Assembly (NCBI RefSeq): GCF_003369915.1
Contig: NC_046674.1
Coordinates: forward strand, 16,926,001 to 16,990,000
From: Drosophila miranda
Lineage: Eukaryota > Arthropoda > Insecta > Diptera > Drosophilidae
Direction: 5' to 3'
Length of the DNA: 64,000 bases
Positions 48,064 through 58,011 of this stretch are shown here, in pieces (position 1 is the stretch's first letter; the number at the start of each line of letters is the position of its first letter). Both the position numbers and the translations under genes were made by a program. The notes under the pieces were generated by a model, which saw only the letters and a program-made list of their open reading frames with translations, did no database searches and was not told the DNA's origin.

Positions 48064-49482
48064 ATGCGTCAGAGCCGAGAAACCGTCCGAATTTTAGTTG
48101 TTGGAGCAGGAGCCTCTGGTATAGCTTCTGCCACTCGTCTCCTGGAGAAGGGCTTCAATAACGTGCAGATCCTGGAGGCTGAGAGCCGGATTGGCGGTCG
48201 CATACACACCATTCAATTTTCTGAAAATGTTGTCGACCTGGGAGCCCAGTGGTGCCATGGAGAGAAGGGGAATGCCGTTCACGAGCTGGTCAAGGATCTC
48301 TATCTCCTCGAGCGGACTGGAGACTTATATAGTACGGTGCGGTGCGTACGATCCAACAAAGAGGAAGTACCTCAGGAGCTGGCTATCACCTTAAGAGGAA
48401 TCGCTTCGAGCTCAGTACCAGACGGATCCAATCCGTACAAGGGGTCTGTGGGAGATTATCTGACACAAAGATATTGGAAGGAGATTGACACGCAGCTGCC
48501 ATCGGTCGACCGCGTCCTGGCCAACGAGATGCTGGAAAGCTTCAAGAGATCCGAAAGTTCTTTCGAGGGCTCTGACAACTTGCTTGAAGTTTCGGGACGC
48601 GGACATTTGGAATTCGCCGAGTCTGAAGGCGATCAGCTGCTGAATTGGCGCGATCAGGGCTTCGAGAGATTCCTTCGACTTCTGATGAGCGCCAGTGATC
48701 AGCCCGATGACCTTGGAGTGCTCAAGGGACGTGTACATTTCCAGAAGAAGGTTACTGAGATCAACTGCGATTGTCCTTGCAATTTGAATGTTCGGTGCTC
48801 GGATGGAGAAACCTTCAACGCAGACCATGTCATTTGCACCGTCTCCCTGGGAGTACTGCAAGAGCAGCATGAGACGTTGTTTGTGCCTGCCCTGCCGGCA
48901 GCCAAGGTTAATGCGATTAAAAGCCTAAAACTGGGCACAGTGGACAAATTCTATATGGAGTTTGCGGCACCGCCGTTTCCAACTGATTGTGCGGGATTCT
49001 ACTGTCTGTGGATGGAGCAGGATCTGCAGGACCTACGCAGTTCGGAGCTCTTTTGGCTGGAGAGCATCAGCGGCTGTCATCGGGTCACCTATCAGCCTCG
49101 CCTGCTGGAGGCTTGGATTGCGGGTGAGCACGCCCGCCACATGGAGACTCTCAAGGAGGAAAAGGTGCTGGAGGGTCTGAGCTGGCTTTTCCGAAAATTT
49201 CTCAGCTTTGATGTGCCCCAACCTAACCGATTTGTGCGCACCCAATGGCATTCCAATCCCAACTTCCGTGGCAGTTATAGCTTTCGTACCACACTAGCCG
49301 ATGAGCTGAATACTGGTCCCTGGGATCTGCAGACTCCTGTGATGAGTGACAATGGTCACCCAATATTGCTGTTTGCGGGCGAGGCCTCGAGCAAAACTCA
49401 CTATTCCACAGTACATGGTGCCGTTGAAGCTGGTTGGCGGGAGGCGGAAAGATTAAATGATTTTTACCAAGATATTTCTTAA
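48064..49482 (+). CDS. FAD-dependent polyamine (spermine) oxidase
   Basis: This is an intronless 472-aa flavin amine oxidase. The N-terminal dinucleotide-binding motif ILVVGAGASGIASATRLLEK (residues about 10-29) and the following LEAESRIGGRI bind FAD. ENVVDLGAQWCHGEKGN is the conserved substrate-side segment. LKLGTVDKFYMEF near residue 295 holds the conserved Lys of the family. The C-terminal ILLFAGEASSKTHYSTVHGA, then VEAGWREAERL, is the second FAD-binding block. It should oxidise spermine or N-acetylpolyamines, releasing H2O2. No peroxisomal SKL-type ending is present (it ends DIS) and there is no signal peptide, so a cytosolic location is inferred. Flies have several paralogs and I cannot say which this is. 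It faces away from TVP23. Confidence 0.93.
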   Translation: MRQSRETVRILVVGAGASGIASATRLLEKGFNNVQILEAESRIGGRIHTIQFSENVVDLGAQWCHGEKGNAVHELVKDLYLLERTGDLYSTVRCVRSNKEEVPQELAITLRGIASSSVPDGSNPYKGSVGDYLTQRYWKEIDTQLPSVDRVLANEMLESFKRSESSFEGSDNLLEVSGRGHLEFAESEGDQLLNWRDQGFERFLRLLMSASDQPDDLGVLKGRVHFQKKVTEINCDCPCNLNVRCSDGETFNADHVICTVSLGVLQEQHETLFVPALPAAKVNAIKSLKLGTVDKFYMEFAAPPFPTDCAGFYCLWMEQDLQDLRSSELFWLESISGCHRVTYQPRLLEAWIAGEHARHMETLKEEKVLEGLSWLFRKFLSFDVPQPNRFVRTQWHSNPNFRGSYSFRTTLADELNTGPWDLQTPVMSDNGHPILLFAGEASSKTHYSTVHGAVEAGWREAERLNDFYQDIS

Positions 49483-50138
49483 GTTCAATAAAATTATTTA
49501 ACAGCGTGAAAGTCTTTTAAATACTCCATTAACGTACATTACATATTTGTTACAGTTTGTGCATTTGGTTGCCCAAAGATGGACGATAGCCGAGGTTGTC
49601 GAATGACAACGAAGTGTTCAAGAGATTCTTCTAATACATGTTGGATTAGATTACACGTTTCGTAAGATATAATTATAATTATATTATAATTCTCACGATT
49701 CGTTTTTGATTTTTATATTACATCGATATGAGCGATATATGGCAGTATCGCAACTGGTTTCGTGGACAGGTGTCTCCATTACCATTTCATCCCTGTGTAG
49801 TTGCCGTGTAGCAAAATTAACTCTATTTTATGTGGAAATTTTTTTGTTAAATAATGCAATGAAAGTGAGTACCTAAAAATTAGCCAGTCTCGTTAAAATC
49901 TTTGATGTATCGGATAAAATTCAGTGCTCTTATCTAAACCGAATATTAAAATCGAGGCATATCAAGATATCGAAAGATAGTTTCCGGTGTTCAACAGAAC
50001 TCTTTCTCTGGCCGCATACAACAATGTAAACAACATTTGTTTCAATATACATATGTATATATATATTTTGGAATATATATATCCAACAGCCCTATTCTTG
50101 ACTATTTCGACCCAAGAAAGATGAGGTAAATTGAGGAA
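49483..50138. other. Spacer between the oxidase and TMEM60 genes
   Basis: AATAAA follows shortly after the oxidase stop (near 49487). CGATA-type sites lie near 49722-49750 and 49950-49978 (ATCGATATG, AAGATATCGAAAG) and may belong to the TMEM60 promoter. A three-codon ORF (ATGAGGTAA) lies 15 bp before the TMEM60 start codon. Confidence 0.45.
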
Positions 50139-50534
50139 ATGACACTGGCACACCGGGCACTCTTTACGTGGTTCATAGTACTCGTCTTCCTCATCCTATT
50201 ATGCCTGCGTCTTGATCCGCGCACCACCTGGAACTGGTTTGTTACCTTTACGCCGCTGTGGTTCTTCGACTGCATTCTCATCATCTACGTGATCATAAAA
50301 TTCATACGCAAGTGGCGGAATCTGAACCGCCTGACAGACCTGCTGCTTCTGTACAAATGGAACATAGGCGGTGTGCTGCTGACCATCACATCGCAGGTAA
50401 TGATCTGCCTGACGTTGGAATATCCCCAGCAGATTCCCATCTACGTGACCATCGCCCCTTTAATACTGCTGCTGAGCACCGCAATTTTCTATGTAGGCAG
50501 CAGGCTCGGAAAGCGGGAGGGCTGGTTGAATTAA
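50139..50534 (+). CDS. TMEM60 homolog, four-pass membrane protein
   Basis: This intronless frame encodes 131 aa, the same size as human TMEM60 (133). The N-terminus MTLAHRALFTWFIVLVFLIL followed by LCLRLDPRTTWNWFVTFTPL and WFFDCILIIYVIIKF matches the family pattern (LAQRVLLTWLFTLLFLI... LDEKAPWNWFLIFIPVWIFD). Two further hydrophobic segments follow. The molecular function of TMEM60 is not established. A poly(A) signal AATAAA lies at 50582-50587, only about 10 bp before the convergent PRCC stop, so the two 3' UTRs must overlap. Confidence 0.9.
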   Translation: MTLAHRALFTWFIVLVFLILLCLRLDPRTTWNWFVTFTPLWFFDCILIIYVIIKFIRKWRNLNRLTDLLLLYKWNIGGVLLTITSQVMICLTLEYPQQIPIYVTIAPLILLLSTAIFYVGSRLGKREGWLN

Positions 50535-50595
50535 AACCCGGATTAGTGTACCATTAAATGTATTTTTTAAGTTAGCTCGTAAATAAAATGGAAAT

Positions 50596-52035
50596 TCAGA
50601 AACCATATTTGCTTTGTGTGGCCCGTCGAGTTTGCCGGTTGGCTGACCACATTGCCTGGAGCTCGGCTTCGTTGGCCTTGGCCTTGTGCGCCAGGTAAGT
50701 GATTTGATGCTTGCGTCTGGTGCCGGCCACAGGCTCTTCGTCCGTTAGCACGCCCGTAGGCTGAAAAGTGGTGGAAGAGGCCAAGGCGGTGCGCATCCAT
50801 TCCTCGCGGTCGGGCAGCACCTGCGACCCAGATATATCAATCACTTGTATGTCCTTAGTCTCCTTTCGACGGCGCTTGGCATTCTTGCCCACCAACGCAT
50901 CCATGGCTTCCGGATCAAGCTTTTGTTCATGATAGCGCTTTTGTGCGTGCTGCATCTGTTCGTCTTGGAGTCGAGCAGCCTCTGCTTCTGCTGCCTCGGC
51001 CGCATCACGAGCGGCCATCTCTTCCAGGTATTTGCCGCTTGCCTCCACCATTTTGGCAGCCCGCTTAGCTACCAAGGCGCTGATTTCGTTGCTGCTCACC
51101 TCCGGAAGTTTCTGTTCTGTGTTTAGCGAGAAAAAGTCCCCAGAACCTTCGTCATCATCCTCATCACTATCGCTTACATTCACCAGAGCGGCTGAAGGCT
51201 TCTTTTGCTGGTTTTGGGCGACACTAGCCCCTTGGGTATTGGGTAAAGGCTTCTTAGCAGATGATTTCACGCCATCAACTCCTTCTGTATTGTGGGCAGC
51301 GCGACGGTGCTTCACTGTATCCGGCACAAAGGCTGGAGCAGTAGCACGAGGCTGTGGCATTGTGCTCGTTGACTTTGGAGCAGTTGCGGTGTTCGTGGTA
51401 GGTTTTGCAGCCTCTGCTGATGAGGATTTTGCGAAATTACGCTCAGACTTTGCTTGTGGCAATAGACTTAACAGTCCACATCCTTTGGGCATGTTGGGCT
51501 TGGTGTCTTTGTTCTTTAATTTCTCTGCCTTTTCCTTGTCCACATCCGAAAAGTCTCTCAGCGATGGTATGCTAATCTTAACACGCTCTTTGACTGGTGG
51601 AGGTGGAGGCTTTTCCAACGCATCGCCCTCGATTGGCACGGGCTTTTTGTGCAGGAATTCATCGTCCTTTTCCTCTATAAAGACGTTGCCTACCGCTGCT
51701 GCGCGTGGCATGGGCAGCTTGGCAAACGGGAGTGTCACCTGTTCGTGTACATCTTCCTCTTGAATCTCCTCAAAAGCCACTTTTGGCTTGGGTAGTGCTA
51801 GCGACAGTCGACCACTGGTGATTTTTAGCTGCTGCAAGGACGCCTCTTGTGGTACAAAGTCATCATCCTCGTCACTAATATGACCATTAAATAGCTTTTC
51901 TTTCACGGGCAGCGCGGGTGTTCCTGTTGTATTCGTCGTAGACTGCGGTTTTATCAGTTCCACTTGTGGCCCAATGTTATCGTCTTCATTCTCGGACTCT
52001 TCATCGCTGCTGGCGGCATAAGCAACAAGAGACAT
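50596..52035 (-). CDS. PRCC homolog (proline-rich nuclear/spliceosome-associated protein)
   Basis: This single frame of 479 aa starts MSLVAYAASSDEESENED, the family's conserved beginning. The C-terminus is RRKHQITYLAHKAKANEAEL then QAMWSANRQTRRATQSKYGF, matching human PRCC (KHQITYLIHQAKERELELKNTWSENKLSRRQTQAKYGF, recalled and split here only by family). The middle is disordered and rich in Pro, Ala, Lys and Glu. PRCC is a nuclear protein found with spliceosomes and MAD2B, and is fused to TFE3 in renal carcinoma. The start codon lies about 380 bp from the Bro start codon, head to head. Confidence 0.9.
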   Translation of the reverse strand: MSLVAYAASSDEESENEDDNIGPQVELIKPQSTTNTTGTPALPVKEKLFNGHISDEDDDFVPQEASLQQLKITSGRLSLALPKPKVAFEEIQEEDVHEQVTLPFAKLPMPRAAAVGNVFIEEKDDEFLHKKPVPIEGDALEKPPPPPVKERVKISIPSLRDFSDVDKEKAEKLKNKDTKPNMPKGCGLLSLLPQAKSERNFAKSSSAEAAKPTTNTATAPKSTSTMPQPRATAPAFVPDTVKHRRAAHNTEGVDGVKSSAKKPLPNTQGASVAQNQQKKPSAALVNVSDSDEDDDEGSGDFFSLNTEQKLPEVSSNEISALVAKRAAKMVEASGKYLEEMAARDAAEAAEAEAARLQDEQMQHAQKRYHEQKLDPEAMDALVGKNAKRRRKETKDIQVIDISGSQVLPDREEWMRTALASSTTFQPTGVLTDEEPVAGTRRKHQITYLAHKAKANEAELQAMWSANRQTRRATQSKYGF

Positions 52036-52418
52036 GCTTATTTAATTTTTTAGTTTAATAACAAAATACAAAATGCAGCTGATTGCATAGAGCTGCCACC
52101 TGATGTGACATAAATCGTTGCCACTTAGTTTTACTGTGGCGCTAACCAGCACTGTTGTAAGGGCCGTTAAGCCATTTGTTTTCTTTAAAACTATATGTAT
52201 AAGTGCCACAATTATCTGCGATCTAACGCGTTTACCTGTTTATATATTTACCTGTCGTATGCTTACCGCAGCTGCTCAATTGAATCATAAAACATTTCAG
52301 GTAGCGCACAACACAACCAAGTACCAAGCCATGGGCCTCTTATAGGGTATATATAATCACGAATATTTCCACAGAGTTCAGTCAATATTCTCTACTTGCA
52401 GAGTGCAGTAACAAGAAA

Positions 52419-53060
52419 ATGCATCACCATCAAAATCTAGGAGACGCAGCTGCCATGCCGGGCATGCTTCCGCCATATGAAGCAATGGCGATGTACGAGC
52501 AACCCAAGCCCCGCTTCATCTTCAAAATGCCCCGAGTTGTGCCCGATCAGAAATCAAAGTACGATAGCGATGAGCTGTTCCGGCGTCTTTGTCGAGAGAC
52601 CGAGGTTCGCTATACTGGATACAGGGAGCGTGCCATAGACGAGCGCCGCATGAGATTTGTCAACGACTGCCGGAAGGGCTATGCGGAGCTCTCCTTTGTC
52701 ACATCGGGCACCAACGTCCAGCTCTACTTCAATGCCAACCACAATCCCTATGCCCAGGACCAGGAGTGCGACTTTGAGCGGGAGCGCGGAAAGGTGCATC
52801 TCCGCTCTCATTTCATTATGAACGGAGTTTGTGTGCGCTTCCGTGGCTGGGTGGATCTGGATCGATTGGACGGCGTCGCCACACTGGAGTTTGACGAGGG
52901 GCGCGCCCTGCAGGAAGATGTCCAGCTGCGGGAACAGATCGAGAGCTACAACCAACGCATGAACGAATCGAAGCGCATCTATCCCGTACCTCACACGCCT
53001 CCCGAGGACCACATTCGGCGTGGCGGACCAGGTATGCCGGGGGGACCGATGGGATGGTAG
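52419..53060 (+). CDS. Bro: CBF-beta homolog Brother, Runt-domain partner
   Basis: This intronless frame encodes 213 aa, exactly the recalled length of D. melanogaster Brother. It starts MHHHQNLGDAAAMPGM and includes YEQPKPRFIFKMPRVVPDQK and ELFRRLCRETEVRYTGYRER, the CBF-beta fold. NLYFNANHNPY-like and FERERGKVHLRSHFIMNG segments follow. The C-terminus is Gly/Pro-rich and ends GGPMGW. CBF-beta proteins bind Runt, Lozenge and RunxA/B and raise their DNA affinity. The paralog Big brother is not in the window downstream of it. A TATA-like GGTATATATAATC lies near 52346-52358, about 65 bp before the start codon. Confidence 0.93.
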   Translation: MHHHQNLGDAAAMPGMLPPYEAMAMYEQPKPRFIFKMPRVVPDQKSKYDSDELFRRLCRETEVRYTGYRERAIDERRMRFVNDCRKGYAELSFVTSGTNVQLYFNANHNPYAQDQECDFERERGKVHLRSHFIMNGVCVRFRGWVDLDRLDGVATLEFDEGRALQEDVQLREQIESYNQRMNESKRIYPVPHTPPEDHIRRGGPGMPGGPMGW

Positions 53061-53971
53061 GGATGGTAGGGGTTTGACTTCGAAATGCAATATAGCAAAA
53101 TCGTTGGATGACCGATTTGTAAAATCACCTTCATTACCAGTAGACTAAGTAAAAATTTAAGTACCTTCTGAATATACATATTTCTCATGTCATTTAATGA
53201 TTGTTTTGCTTGTGCTCCTTAAGGGTTGTGTCGCTCTTACTGTGTCGGGGTAGCCGGGGTCTTCGGCCTTAATTACGACAGTTTTCCAACCAACCACCAC
53301 CAGTGCCATTGCCACCACCCAACCTCCCAACCACCTAAACATACAGTCCAGCTGCCGTTCTCCCTGCTGCTGCTGCTGCTGCTGCTGCTGAGAGGCAGAA
53401 TCGCGTCGCCCTACTACTTGCGAGCACCGACCGAGCATGTGAGCATATCTATGTACTATATTGATTTTCTGACATTTTGCTTCGGATGCTGCCGAAATAA
53501 ACTTTGCAACTGGTCCGCGCCTCAGTCTCTTTTCGAACGCGAGCGCGCCGTGCCGTTTGGACGAGGAACAGCAGCCGAGAAAACGCTCAGGAACGCCGCA
53601 GAAAAGGAATTCATAAAATTATACATACTACAAAAAGCGGTTTGCAAAACATTCAAATTTCTGCTTGAAATTGCTGTTGCTGTTGTACTTTTCCGTTCGG
53701 CACGAAAAAGCTGCGACGTGGGCTAAATTTAGCGACCGGTGTATTTTTTTAGGGTGCTGTTTGTACGAGTATATGGGATCCCAGTGAACTACGCCCCCCA
53801 ACCCCTTCGAGAGGTGCGCGCGCGCCCCACACTTGCTGCCCTGTCCCCCTTGTGAATAATATATATTCGGGATACATACCTATATAAATATATTAAAGAT
53901 AGGAAAAGCCATACCATCCACCAAGGGTGTTTACCGATAAATCGTTGGAGAGCAGAAGCAGACCGCACAAG
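53061..53971. other. Bro 3' UTR and 5' region of the NACHO-like gene
   Basis: Contains a CTG7 repeat at about 53366-53390 and a GC-richer stretch near 53510-53600 that looks like 5' UTR. A frame is open on the + strand (53226-53726), but it has no recognisable protein and I do not call it. Confidence 0.45.
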
Positions 53972-55835
53972 ATGCCCACATCCAACACGATTGTGCTGAA
54001 GAGCCTCTCCGTACTGCTCGGACTGTTTTTCATATTTGTCGGAACCCTGAAGCTGACGCCAGCCATCAGCAAGGATCTCTACAAGGATTTGGTGAGTGGA
54101 AAATCGATTCTAACGGTCTTCAGGGGTTGGGGTTCCATTTCCCTTAGGCGGCATGTGCGCTGCGGCTCATCGATTTTTCATTATATGTGGATGTACTTCC
54201 ACTGGCCCTACTCCAGATCAAGCGATGCACTATAAAGTGTATTCCTATGTCTCTAAAAGAGCTCTTATATAAATGGAAATGCACTGAGAAGAAACTCATA
54301 ATAGAATTCTACTTATAAATACGATTATGACTGTCTAATGGGCATTGAACTCGACCCAAATCAATGCCAAACTTTGGCATTCAAATTTTCATAAACACAA
54401 TGTTCTTCAAAGATATTTCAAGAAATCTGAAAATATATGATTTTATTATCCAAATAGCTTTGTGGTTTGAGTGAAGATCTAAGCGTAACGCCTAATGAGA
54501 AAGATATTTGGCAGATTTCACTCATGGAGGCCGAATAATATTTGAATTTTTGGAATTTAGAGGTTTGAGGAAATGCAAAATCTCTGTGAATATTTTCAAT
54601 AATAACAATTCTCACCTTGCTATGTATACAATAATGTACATATATAAATCATAGACTTCTGAAAGATTTATGGTATAGCAGTTGTTGCTTATTTTTATTT
54701 GTTTACCTTCTGTAAAAAAGTAAGCCCCACCCCCATAGTTATAATTTTCATTACTAAATTCTTTGCATGCCACAATGCAAACAATGCCTCAGACAATGCC
54801 TTAGAACTTTTTACCTTCTGAAAAAAAGTAAGCCCCACCCCCATAGTTATAATTTTCATTACTAAATTCTTTGCATGCCACAATGCAAACAATGCCTCAG
54901 AACTACCCCAAATGACGTTCACTCCCAAATCAAATTTAGGTACGTACATATGTACATATATTCGGATTTTACTCATATATACTTAAATATGTTTGTATAT
55001 CATGCATTTGTTTTTATACGAATGTTTTCGATTTGGCATTGCATTGGTCTCGCGCCATTTTACTTTCATTTCTCATGTCTTTTATCATTTTGTTTGGTAG
55101 GGTATGTTAATTTAGAAATATTTTCGTCTGAAGAATCTCTGTGGCAATTCCCAAACGTGTAATTACCTTCGTATTACCACAAACACTTGGCTTGGGGGGA
55201 CAGCCGATGCCAAATAAAACACAATCATACATATTTACAAGCACACATGTTTCTATAAAAATTTGACAAAAAGAAAAGTTTGTTTTCATTTAAAAATAAA
55301 CATGCTGCACTGCCTTCTGCTGGGCTGGTCGAAATATATGCCACTGAGGGGTTCGGTTCTAGGAATGATTAATTATATCCCCATGCTCATATTCTATTTC
55401 CCTCCCAATTTCAGCGCACAGAGTACGTTAAGTATGCGAAAGTATTTCCACTTACTGCCCTTTTTGGAGTGAAAATACCCTCGAAATGGTATCGACGCAC
55501 AATTGGCATTTTGGAGATCGTTTGCGGACTGGCCATGGCGCTGATTCCCTATCGTAAGTAGAGCAAAGAATGACACTAGAGAATACCTCACTAATACTTG
55601 TGTTTTTACCACAGATAAAGTCAAGAACGTAGCCAATGTAACGCTGCTGGTGCTGATGCTGCTGGGAATCTACCAGCACTGGATGGTCAGTGACCCGTTC
55701 GAGCGCTCTGGACCGGCGCTGGTGTTCACCTTCATGCTGGGAGGCCGACTGGTGGTTTGGTATCAGACAGCCCGCCTGCAGGATGAAATGGCGGCGGCCA
55801 CTCAAGCACCAGCGAACGGCGTCAAGCAAGATTAG
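53972..55835 (+). CDS. TMEM35/NACHO-family acetylcholine-receptor chaperone homolog
   Basis: Exons: 53972-54091, 55415-55553, 55615-55835; 159 aa in phase. The segment LKSLSVLLGLFFIFVGTLKL followed by TPAISKDLYKDL matches human TMEM35A ([26 protein letters not shown]). RRTIGILEIVCGLAMALIPY and VANVTLLVLMLLGIYQHWMV continue the four-helix pattern, with the conserved DPFER/LVFTFMLGGRLV end. In mammals NACHO is an ER chaperone for nicotinic receptors; the fly role is inferred. Intron 1 is 1323 bp and holds a local tandem duplication. Short TMEM35-like proteins also include DoxX-like relatives, so exact orthology is not certain. Confidence 0.9.
54700..54906. repeat. Near-perfect tandem duplication in NACHO-like intron 1
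   Basis: Two copies of about 90-108 bp start near 54702 and 54810. They share TACCTTCTG, AAGTAAGCCCCACCCCCATA, TTCTTTGCATGCCACAATGC and ACAATGCCTCAG almost without change, implying a recent event. Confidence 0.85.
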
Positions 55836-56508
55836 AGGCTGCCAGCGATTATAGCAATCATAGTATCATAGTCATTCACTGATTCATTGATCCAATCCAC
55901 ACATTCATTGCCACACACCTGTAAACAGCTTTTTTTGTAGCACTTTAAGTTGGATTCTAAAACGATTGGCGCACAATCTTCGGGTTAGAAATTCATTCAC
56001 ATCATCATTCTAGGGAAATCGAAATTCATGTTCATGTTTCACTTTGGTGCCAAACAATTATCATATGCAGAAATATTATATATATAGAATGGAAAACGAT
56101 ATTAACTAATAACTATATGAGTAATAGTAGAGCTACATTATAAAGACAATGACAAAGACCAGACGAGACGACTAGTTACACATTCAAGCATAAATCAAAT
56201 CAAAATCAAGTTGTACTCGCACTCAAACTCCAACTTCGTCTCGGGCACGGCAGCCAATATAGTCGAAATATAATTGAAATTACGGCGCATTCAATGGCGG
56301 CGCCATCCTTTTAGAAACAATTTTAATAAATTTGAACAACTCATATTTAAAATTAAATTTTCCAACGTCAGTCGTTTTAAATGTATTTGTAATTAATTAG
56401 CAACTCACAATTTCAGTGGAGATTATAGTTATGGGTATTATACTGGTCAAGAGTGCGTGCTCTAAGCTATAACATCAGTGCATTACATCTATTTATGTGA
56501 GGGTCCTC
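55836..56508. other. Convergent 3' spacer between the NACHO-like gene and Vta1
   Basis: AT-rich DNA holding both 3' UTRs, with AATAAA-type signals near 56325. No coding sequence is seen. Confidence 0.55.
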
Positions 56509-57668
56509 TTACTCGGAGCCAGTGCTGAGCAGCTTCAATGCCTTCTGCAGGTTTTCAATGGCCGTAGTCACGTCGTCGTAGTTGAGGGCACTGCCCGCGT
56601 ATTTGCAATACTTCTGCGCTGTGATCATCTGATCTGGAGTGATGTGTACGCCAACAGCCGGTACAATGGGCTGGTAAATGGTGGCAGCGATGGCCGGATT
56701 TGGCTGCGCTGTGGGCACGTATGGCTCAAAACCTCCTGGCTTTTCCTCATCGACCGGGGGACTGGGCAATTTGTTCGGATTATTAAGCACCTCCTCGGCA
56801 GTGGGAGGCGTTATATTGGATGTCGGTGACGACGGAGTGGGCGGTTGCACCGGTTCGGGCTGGAAGGCTGCGGCTTCATTTTCGGGTGGCGTGATTGCAG
56901 AGCTACTAGCCCCGCCATTACCGCCACTACCTCCAGGGGATAGATTGTCTTCAGCAAATTCAGCTTCGTCGTCGTCATCGGGCAGGGGACCGGGTATGGG
57001 TGTCTCGCCGTTCTTCAGGCAGTTGTGTATGTAGGCGGCTTTCCATTTGGCGTACTTGCGATTTTGCATTGCCTCCTCGCTCAGTTCCCCAAAGGTTTGC
57101 AGTATATCATAGAGCACACCGCTGGAGTAGAAGGCCTTTACTACATTTCTGAAAACGGAGAACGTTATTTTCCGTAACCGGGGTCAATTATGTAGGACTT
57201 GAAACTCACTTGCCAAAGTTCTCCTCACGGTCCTGCTTATCGGCGTAAAGAAACAATTTCAGAGCATAGTTTTCGATGTGTGCCTGGGCAGGCACTTCGT
57301 GCGTCAAGGCCTCGTTGTCGGCATGCTGCTTCTTCATGAGCTCCAACCAATCCATAATAGCTGCGAGCCGTAGGGAAATCCAAAACAAATACGGATGAGT
57401 CATAATTGCAATTTGCGTATTTGTGTTTTTGCTTACCCAGCAGAAGCTTTGTCTCCTCCCCGGTTTGCGTGGAGGCCTTTAGGCCTACTTGCAGGGCACT
57501 GCACAGTAGATGAAACAATTAATATTCGTTTAGTAAAAAAAAAAACAAAGGTACTCACTAAATTCTTGCCCAGTAGGCGATCACAATGTCGCGATTGTCG
57601 TGCTCCTGGGCCAGCTTCAGGAAGTGCTGAATGGACTTTAGCGAAGGAGGACATGGTGGAAACTCCAT
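56509..57668 (-). CDS. Vta1: Vta1/LIP5, ESCRT-III and Vps4 cofactor
   Basis: Vta1 dimers activate the Vps4 ATPase that recycles ESCRT-III at multivesicular bodies. Exons: 57668-57559, 57498-57437, 57360-57210, 57148-56509; 320 aa in phase. The N-terminal double MIT-like domain is clear: SLKSIQHFLKLAQEHDNRDI, then VIAYWARIYALQVGLK, then AIMDWLELMKKQHADNEAL. A Pro/Ser/Asn-rich linker follows (about residues 175-270). The C-terminal VSL domain, TPDQMITAQKYCKYAGSALN then YDDVTTAIENLQKALKLLST, binds Vps4. The gene is head-to-head with the PXMP2-like gene. Its promoter region has a copy of the dispersed repeat. Confidence 0.95.
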
Positions 57669-57744
57669 CGCAATTTTAGCAGAGCAGACAATTAAACAAA
57701 GGATCGTACAAGTAAAGTTATTTAGTTACAGTGGATGTGACTGT

Positions 57745-57985
57745 GGATCGATCAAATATACTGACAATATATATACCTTAAAAATATACCAAAATATATC
57801 GTCTCAATTTAAAAATATACCGTAAATGTACTGACGAATTCAAGTTCTATTGTACATATTCCTCTTTTTTGATATTCCGTCGAATATTACTAGCTAGATA
57901 GATCTCTCAGCCTTGCCAACACAATTTTATCCAATTAGTGAACTTATTTTCTACTTGACTGGTTTATGTTAAATACTTGCTTTTA
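57745..57985 (-). mobile_element. Dispersed repeat copy carrying promoter-like block, upstream of Vta1
   Basis: 81 bp (57830-57910) are identical to 47352-47432. Read toward Vta1, the gene-proximal part gives GAGACGATATATTTTGG, GGTATATTT and GTATATTTGATCGATCC, parallel to the Taf2 block. It lies about 80 bp before the Vta1 start codon. It is a fragment of unknown family. Confidence 0.75.
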
Positions 57986-57989
57986 TTGG

Positions 57990-58011
57990 ATCGATATCGA
58001 TAGGTATCGAT
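57990..58011. promoter_or_regulatory. Triple DRE-like cluster between Vta1 and the PXMP2-like gene
   Basis: ATCGATATCGATA and TATCGAT are packed into 22 bp, giving three overlapping ATCGAT cores, with another ATCGAT at about 58031. The site is about 280 bp from the PXMP2-like start codon and 320 bp from the Vta1 start codon, so DREF could act on both genes. Confidence 0.6.

Noticed and set aside
53226-53726. 166-codon plus-strand frame between Bro and the NACHO-like gene
   Set aside because: Includes a CTG repeat and hydrophobic low-complexity sequence; more likely 5' UTR.
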